Shown here in pieces: positions 6,538 to 11,226 of a stretch of 11,226 nt of DNA. Location of the stretch: assembly GCA_003485185.1 (NCBI GenBank), contig DNAS01000055.1:6981-18206 (forward strand), in the 5' to 3' direction. Position 1 is the stretch's first letter. Each line of letters starts with the position of its first letter. Both the position numbers and the translations under genes were made by a program. Origin of the DNA: Phycisphaerales bacterium (lineage in GTDB: Bacteria > Planctomycetota > Phycisphaerae > SM23-33). The notes under the pieces are model-generated. The model had not been told where the DNA came from, did no database searches, and saw only the letters and a program-made list of their open reading frames with translations.

Positions 6538-7755
6538 TCACGCGTTGCCGAAATGCTCCGACAGCACGCCGGCCATGTCCCGGGCATATCGTCGCGGGTG
6601 ATCCGGGCGCGCCGGTTCGAACGCGCCTTTCGCGCGGTTCCACCAGAGGAAACGGCTGAACTCCGTCGTCGACGCCAGACCCCCAGTGATGGCTTTGAAC
6701 GCATGGGTAAAGGTTCGTCCGCCGGTGCGGTGCGGCCAGTAGTGCCCCACGCCGGGCCGCTCGTGATCGGTTCCGTGATACAGTGCCTCGATCAGGTCTT
6801 TCTGGCGGGCGATGTATCCGTCGTCGGCTTCGCCGGGAGGGAAAACCGTATACGTCGCCCCCGAGGCGATCCGGTCCTTCCATCCGTTGTGAAGATCGAA
6901 CGCCGCGACGTATCGCGTGCCTTCCCGCACTTGCGACTCCAGGAAGGAATGGATGGCCGCCACCTCGGGCCAGGTGCGCGTCACCCAGTCGCGGTTGGGA
7001 TTGGTCGCGCGGAGATGACCCGCCGGCCAATTCTTCCGCAGGCCGACGCCGACGTGCAATCCGTCCACGTCGACGCAGGGCAGGATCTGCCAGTTCAGCC
7101 CCGCGCGCGCCGAGGCGCCGGCGTCGCCGAGCAGATGGCGGACCAGCGCGTCGGCCACGTGCAGGCCGCTGAACTCGGTCAGGTGCTGGTAGGCCTGGAC
7201 GTAAATCGTCGGTCGCTGCGCAGCCGGGCCGCCGGTTGCCGGCAGGACGATCTCCCATAAGGGACGCCCGTCCTGGGACCGCCCGATCTGGCGAACGCAG
7301 CCGGGCGCCGCCCCCCGGGCGAATTCCAGCAGGGAATCCATGTGCGGACGCAGGTACGGAATCTGCGTCGCCAGGTAGAACGGCTTGCCCGTTCCTCGCA
7401 GGCCAATCGCGATCCGCCCGCCGTCGCCCTCGACGTTTTCGGCAGGCGACCAGTGGAGCAGGTCTTCGCTGAGATGGATGCACGAAGGCAATACTTCCGC
7501 GAACGAGTCGTGCCCCGTCATGCGAGAGACGGTCTCCCGCTCGGCGCCGGCGGGCACGTCAGCCTCCGTCCAGCGACGCGGCCAATGCAGATCGATGCGG
7601 CCTGTCGCTCCCCTTTCCAATCCGTCCACCCGCACGCACCAGTAGAACCACTGCGATCCCGACATCGACGTCACGGGATCGCATCGCACCGCGCCGTCGT
7701 CCGCCAGGTTCACGCGCGTCGGCGTGCCGCCTTCAAAATCGTCCACGATGTTCAT
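6538..7755 (-). CDS. M14 family zinc carboxypeptidase (cytosolic-carboxypeptidase-like)
   Basis: This 405-residue predicted metallopeptidase should remove C-terminal residues from a peptide or protein. After an N-terminal beta-rich region (about 1-130), the M14 catalytic domain shows all expected residues: zinc ligands H191 and E194 in YQHLTEFSG, the third ligand H289 in AAFDLHNGW, the carboxylate-binding pair N254-R255 in TNPNRDW, and candidate catalytic E365 in STTEFSRFLWW. The N-terminal beta domain and GRSQDGRPLWEIVL lead-in (158-171) resemble the cytosolic carboxypeptidase branch (CCP/AGBL-type) rather than secreted pancreatic-type enzymes, and no signal peptide is seen, so it probably acts in the cytoplasm. 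ATG 7755 is preferred (GAAGG 10-14 nt upstream); an in-frame ATG at 7830 would add 25 residues without domain character. Substrate unknown. It is transcribed alone or by readthrough from the c-di-GMP operon, whose last stop is 200 nt upstream. Confidence 0.88.
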   Translation of the reverse strand: MNIVDDFEGGTPTRVNLADDGAVRCDPVTSMSGSQWFYWCVRVDGLERGATGRIDLHWPRRWTEADVPAGAERETVSRMTGHDSFAEVLPSCIHLSEDLLHWSPAENVEGDGGRIAIGLRGTGKPFYLATQIPYLRPHMDSLLEFARGAAPGCVRQIGRSQDGRPLWEIVLPATGGPAAQRPTIYVQAYQHLTEFSGLHVADALVRHLLGDAGASARAGLNWQILPCVDVDGLHVGVGLRKNWPAGHLRATNPNRDWVTRTWPEVAAIHSFLESQVREGTRYVAAFDLHNGWKDRIASGATYTVFPPGEADDGYIARQKDLIEALYHGTDHERPGVGHYWPHRTGGRTFTHAFKAITGGLASTTEFSRFLWWNRAKGAFEPARPDHPRRYARDMAGVLSEHFGNA

Positions 7756-7955
7756 GCGTCGCGCACCTTCGTCTGGGTTTCGTCCCAGGGACCCGTCGGA
7801 CTCCGCCGGGCGTGCCCGGGTGGCGATCATCCTACCCGAGGATTCCCCCGTTTTACAGACGTGGCGGTTCCGGCCGTCGTCCCCTTCAGGACGATCCGCG
7901 AGCCTTCGCGTCGATGAGGTTCCCGTCCCGGCGTTTCGGGAGAACAGGCAGCCGA
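7756..7955 (-). other. Intergenic gap with two small hairpins, no clear terminator
   Basis: Between the GGDEF gene and the M14 gene, both on the minus strand, lie two stem-loops: TCGTCC/GGACGA (7877-7894, loop of 6) and, nearer the GGDEF stop, TCCCG/CGGGA with a 6-nt loop (7921-7940 region). Neither is followed by a T-run on the minus strand, so intrinsic termination is not supported and readthrough into the peptidase gene is possible. No convincing promoter for the M14 gene was found. Confidence 0.3.
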
Positions 7956-9449
7956 TCAGCCGGCGTCAATGCCATCGCCGACCTGGACCTGGTTGCGTCC
8001 GCCCCGCTTGGCGACGTACAGCGCCGCGTCGGCCCGGCGAAGCACTTCGCTGGCTGCCTCGGCAGCGCTTCCGGACCATTGCGCCACTCCGCAACTGATC
8101 GTCAGCGCGTGCCCCGAAGGCGTCAGGATCTCCTGCGCCAGGGCGCGAATGCGCTCCGCGCCTTTGCGCGCATCTTCCAATGCCGTCTCCGGCATCAGGA
8201 TCACGAACTCGTCTCCACCATACCGCGCGATAAGGTCGGTGGATCGCGCCTCGCCGTGCAGCACCGCCGCCAGGGCTTTCAGGATGTTGTCGCCGGCTTC
8301 GTGTCCGAATGTGTCGTTGATGCTCTTGAAGCCGTCCACGTCCAGGATCGTCAGGCAGAAGGTTCCGCCGTAGCGGTCGCTGCGGTCGTGCTCGCTTTCC
8401 AGTCGTTCCTCGAGCACCCGGCGGGTGTTCACGCCGGTGAGTGAGTCGACCCGACTCTGGAGACGGGCTTCCTGGTAGAGCCTGGCGTTGGTGAGATTGG
8501 CGCCGAGGATCTCGCGGACGAGTTCCGCCTTGTAGCGGATGAGCCTATCCGTGCCGGATGTGTGTTCGCCCAGATGACACATGCACAGGAAACCCTGTTG
8601 CTCCGCATCCGATCTTGCCTGGGACGAGCTGGTCGCTCGCAGCGGGATAATCAGGTCGGGCGATTCCGCTTCCAGTTCCGCACAGAAGATCGGTACCTCG
8701 CCCATCACCACCTCTCCCCTTTGGAGGTTTTCGGCGTTGTCTATGCGTTCGGCAAGCTGTTCTTCCGGGCACGGACAGTGGTTTCGCTGTTTGGCGACAA
8801 CGGGGCAGTCGTTGTCGGGGAAGCACAGGACGCTCCATTTTGCATCGAACAGCTTGGGCACGTCCGAAGTGACCAGTTCCATGACCTCGTTGAAATCGAG
8901 GGACTTGAGATTCTTGGAGAGCATGGCGACCTGCTCGGCTGCGGTCTGCATGGCGCGGATATTTTCGTTGGCGATGCGAAGCTCCTCGACGGTCCGGGCG
9001 AGTTCCGCGGTTCGGGCGCGCTCTTCCAGATCCAGGTGGAACGCCTTGAGAAGATTGGCCACCAGCGAGGCGAATTCGTGCAGGTCCTCGATCGGTTTGC
9101 CGACGTACTGGTCGAGCAGGTGGTGGTTGATCGCGTACTTGGCCGATTCCATGCCGGCATGGCCGGTCAGCAGGACGCACATGACATCGGGCCTGTCGGC
9201 CTTGATTTTCTCGATCAGTTCGATGCCGGTGATGCCGGGCATCACCTGGTCGGAGATCACCATGGCCGTCTGAACGCTGTCGTCGTCGCTGGAAGAAAGG
9301 ATCTCCAACAATTCCCCGGGCGTTGAAACGAACTCGAAGACGCAGCCGAACCGATCGCAGAGCGGTGCGACTTTTGACGGAAGTGAACTCTCCAACGACG
9401 CCAGAAACTCCTCGTCATCGTCCACACAGAGAATCTGGTATTCCTTCAT
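7956..9449 (-). CDS. Response regulator diguanylate cyclase, REC-GAF-GGDEF
   Basis: This 497-residue cytoplasmic protein should make cyclic di-GMP from two GTP. The receiver domain (1-135) keeps its acidic pocket D10/D11, phospho-acceptor D67 in SDQVMPG, T95 and K118 in GKPI. A coiled helix (about 140-185) leads to a GAF-like sensor (about 186-320) that holds seven cysteines (209, 215, 225, 227, 256, 289, 291). A second helix precedes the GGDEF domain (about 333-490), with DSLTGVNTRR, the intact active site RYGGDEF (409-415) and an inhibitory-site RxxD (R402-D405) exactly five residues before GGDEF, so product feedback is expected. The ATG overlaps the stop of the upstream HD-GYP gene (ATGA), and its GGGAGGA ribosome site lies in that gene's last codons, so the two are translationally coupled. 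No cognate histidine kinase is in the window. Confidence 0.95.
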   Translation of the reverse strand: MKEYQILCVDDDEEFLASLESSLPSKVAPLCDRFGCVFEFVSTPGELLEILSSSDDDSVQTAMVISDQVMPGITGIELIEKIKADRPDVMCVLLTGHAGMESAKYAINHHLLDQYVGKPIEDLHEFASLVANLLKAFHLDLEERARTAELARTVEELRIANENIRAMQTAAEQVAMLSKNLKSLDFNEVMELVTSDVPKLFDAKWSVLCFPDNDCPVVAKQRNHCPCPEEQLAERIDNAENLQRGEVVMGEVPIFCAELEAESPDLIIPLRATSSSQARSDAEQQGFLCMCHLGEHTSGTDRLIRYKAELVREILGANLTNARLYQEARLQSRVDSLTGVNTRRVLEERLESEHDRSDRYGGTFCLTILDVDGFKSINDTFGHEAGDNILKALAAVLHGEARSTDLIARYGGDEFVILMPETALEDARKGAERIRALAQEILTPSGHALTISCGVAQWSGSAAEAASEVLRRADAALYVAKRGGRNQVQVGDGIDAG

Positions 9450-11226
9450 GTTCTTTCCTCCCGAGTGTTCTTCTCGGAATCGGTGTTTTCGCGAGAATGT
9501 CGCGTTTCCAGCAGGGTCGTGAACAAGGCAGCCAGTCGGGGATCGAATTGCCTGCCCGCGCCGCCCTGGATTTCCGCTAGTGCCGCATCGGCGGACATCG
9601 CGTCGCGGTACGGTCTGGCCGAGGTCATCGCGTCGTAGCTGTCGGCAATCGCCAGGATCCTCGCACCGAGGGGAATCTCTTCTCCCTTCAGGCCGTCGGG
9701 ATATCCCGTGCCGTCGTACCGTTCGTGGTGGCTGCGAACGATCATCCGCGCGTGGTCCAGGAACTTCAGGTGCTGGAGAATCTTGTCGCCCCGGCGCGGG
9801 TGTTCCTGCATGATGGCGAACTCGTCGCCGGTCAGGCGCCCGGGCTTCGCGATGATCGCGTCCGGTACGGCAATCTTTCCGATGTCGTGCAGTTCCGCGG
9901 CATACTGGAGGTCCTTGAGGTCTTTCGGATCCATGCCCGCCGCTTCGCCCAGGGCGACCGCCAGTTCGCGGACACGTTCGGTATGTCCGCGTGTGTAGTG
10001 GTCCTTTGCCTCGACGGTCTCCATGAGGCTGCCCATGGTGGCCACGTAGAGCGTCTCGAGCTTCTCGCGGTCGCGAAGCCCGCGAAGCGCCACGGAGGCC
10101 ACGTCGGCCATGAAATTCACCAGGATTCGTTCATTGCGATTGAAGGACATGCCGGGCATCGCGGCGAGAAGCAACACGCCGAGGGGTTGCGCTCCGTGAT
10201 CCAACGGCGAAAGGGCCACGGGAAAATCCTGCGACACGTCCAGGCCCGGAACCGCTTCGAGAAGCCTCTGCCGCGTCGTGGCAAAGACGGGGTGCCGGCT
10301 GCCTCGGAGCCAGCAGAACAACGAATGATCGGCGGGAAGACGCTGCCCCTTGATAAGATTCAGGAGGGCGACGCATCCCGTGTCCACGACCAGCTCCTGC
10401 CCCTCGGTCAGCAGGACCGTCGGCTGCCAGCTGGGCATGTGCTCGGCCATCCAGCCCGTGATCGTTTCGATGGCGCCGTGAATGTCGGATGTCGCGCTGA
10501 TGGCGCGGATGATTTCGAATTGGGACAGGAGCCGACTTCGTTCGGCGTCGTGCGAGATCCGCAGATGGTACTCCTGCACAAGATGCACCACGGCGTTGAC
10601 GAAGTCCACCGGTTGCTCGATCGGCTTGGTGAGATACTTGTCCAGAACCCTGTCGTTGATCGCGGCAATGGCGGAATCCAGTCCGGCATATCCCGTCAGG
10701 AGCACCCGATGGCATCGGGGGCGTATGACCTTGACCTTGTTGAGGAATTCCACCCCTTTCATCTCGGGCATGATCTGGTCGCAGACGATTACCGACAGTC
10801 GCTCCGGAGGAAGATTCACGATGAATTTCAAGGCCTCAAGGGGCGACTCGTAAAATTCCGCATGGATGCGGAAGCGGGAGGCGGCCTTTTCGAGGCGCCG
10901 CGCGAGAAGCTCTTCGAGGGAACCCAGGAAATCCTCGTCGTCGTCCACAAAGATGACGGTGTATTCCGGTCGACCCGCCAGGGTCGAGTCGATCTCGTTT
11001 TCCAGACGCTTCACCAACTCCACGCCGGGCCAGGACAGATCGTGGATCTGGTCGAACGTGGCGCCCCGCAGGGCAGGGCAACGCGAAGCCGCCTCGCGAT
11101 CGGGCACAAGGAAGACCACCGGCAGATCCGATTGCATGCTCAACAGGGCACGCGTCAGTCCGACGTCCAGTTGTTCGGGCGTTTCGGTGGCCAGGATGGC
11201 GGCATCGAATCCTCCGGATTGCACGT
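9446..11226 (-). CDS. Response regulator c-di-GMP phosphodiesterase, (REC)-REC-GAF-HD-GYP, 5' end cut by window
   Basis: At least 592 residues are visible; numbering starts at the codon 11224-11222. The product should hydrolyse cyclic di-GMP. Residues 1-80 look like the second half of a receiver-like domain: FDAAILATETPEQ takes the place of the usual phospho-acceptor strand and loop but lacks the Asp, so it is probably a degenerate receiver whose first part lies beyond the edge. A complete receiver follows (about 86-218) with D94/D95, phospho-acceptor D149 in CDQIMPEMKG, T177 and K200. A GAF-like region spans about 230-385. The HD-GYP domain (about 390-572) has HTERV, metal-binding HDIGK (446-450), EHPRRGD, SHHERYDGTGYP with GYP at 507-509 and ADSYDAMTSARPYR, all intact. 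The first visible codon is GTG, but the domain is already under way, so it is unlikely to be the true start. First gene of the operon with the GGDEF protein. Confidence 0.94.
   Translation of the reverse strand, partial: VQSGGFDAAILATETPEQLDVGLTRALLSMQSDLPVVFLVPDREAASRCPALRGATFDQIHDLSWPGVELVKRLENEIDSTLAGRPEYTVIFVDDDEDFLGSLEELLARRLEKAASRFRIHAEFYESPLEALKFIVNLPPERLSVIVCDQIMPEMKGVEFLNKVKVIRPRCHRVLLTGYAGLDSAIAAINDRVLDKYLTKPIEQPVDFVNAVVHLVQEYHLRISHDAERSRLLSQFEIIRAISATSDIHGAIETITGWMAEHMPSWQPTVLLTEGQELVVDTGCVALLNLIKGQRLPADHSLFCWLRGSRHPVFATTRQRLLEAVPGLDVSQDFPVALSPLDHGAQPLGVLLLAAMPGMSFNRNERILVNFMADVASVALRGLRDREKLETLYVATMGSLMETVEAKDHYTRGHTERVRELAVALGEAAGMDPKDLKDLQYAAELHDIGKIAVPDAIIAKPGRLTGDEFAIMQEHPRRGDKILQHLKFLDHARMIVRSHHERYDGTGYPDGLKGEEIPLGARILAIADSYDAMTSARPYRDAMSADAALAEIQGGAGRQFDPRLAALFTTLLETRHSRENTDSEKNTREERT

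Noticed and set aside
4699..7260. An 853-residue open frame on the plus strand
   Set aside because: It spans the transporter and the antisense of the M14 gene, has no domain or membrane character and is Arg/Pro/Gly-rich, typical of a shadow frame.
6176..7483. A 435-residue open frame on the minus strand
   Set aside because: It overlaps the M14 gene in another frame and runs into the transporter antisense; composition is Arg-rich without motifs.
7756..7830. Alternative upstream start of the M14 peptidase
   Set aside because: The extra 25 residues are low-complexity, and the only purine-rich sequence is too close to that ATG.
8562..9326. Plus-strand open frames of 230-254 residues within the GGDEF gene
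   Set aside because: They are exact antisense of a well-supported gene and show no domain of their own.
11222..11224. GTG as the true start of the HD-GYP gene
   Set aside because: The sequence begins in the middle of a receiver-like fold and no upstream stop or ribosome site can be seen before the window ends.
1..11226. CRISPR array, tRNA, rRNA, insertion sequence or phage genes
   Set aside because: No regularly spaced repeats, no cloverleaf or rRNA-like sequence and no transposase or integrase motifs were noticed on either strand.

Overview
The window is GC-rich bacterial chromosome, compactly coded on both strands, with no rRNA, tRNA, CRISPR array or mobile element that I could recognise. 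A planctomycete (phylum Planctomycetota) is the best guess. It rests on a PEP-CTERM sorted protein, a very hydrophobic transporter-like protein resembling the planctomycete-rich DUF6785/DUF6784 families, large secreted proteins of unknown function, and mostly single-gene transcription units. This is inference from family distribution, not proof.

Layout from left to right. (1) 11-1134, minus strand: a two-gene operon of hypoxanthine phosphoribosyltransferase (hpt) and a small membrane protein with a bacterial PH domain, joined by an ATGA stop/start overlap. (2) 1135-1386: a divergent control region with one plausible sigma70-type promoter in each direction, both with the -10 hexamer TACGAT, plus several short repeats. 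(3) 1387-3351, plus strand: a 654-residue secreted protein of unknown function with a methionine-rich stretch, ending at a strong intrinsic terminator. (4) 3433-4050, minus strand: a 205-residue PEP-CTERM surface protein carrying the Cys and Gln motifs of an internal-thioester domain. (5) 4051-4459: a second divergent control region, including a predicted leader of about 150 nt with two hairpins ahead of the transporter gene. (6) 4460-6514, plus strand: a polytopic DUF6785/6784-like, possibly OPT-related, membrane protein. (7) 6538-7755, minus strand: a cytoplasmic M14 metallocarboxypeptidase with complete zinc and catalytic motifs. (8) 7956-11226, minus strand: a two-gene cyclic-di-GMP operon of REC-GAF-HD-GYP (cut by the right edge) followed by REC-GAF-GGDEF, again with an ATGA overlap.

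How the parts may work together. The right-hand operon pairs a predicted c-di-GMP phosphodiesterase with a predicted diguanylate cyclase. Both have an intact receiver, and their input modules are clearly paralogous, so the pair looks like a balanced two-output switch. The PEP-CTERM thioester protein is a candidate covalent surface adhesin or matrix protein, a type of product c-di-GMP often controls, but nothing in the sequence links the two directly. The transporter and the M14 peptidase converge with only 23 bp between them. A peptide-uptake and peptide-trimming partnership is possible but speculative.
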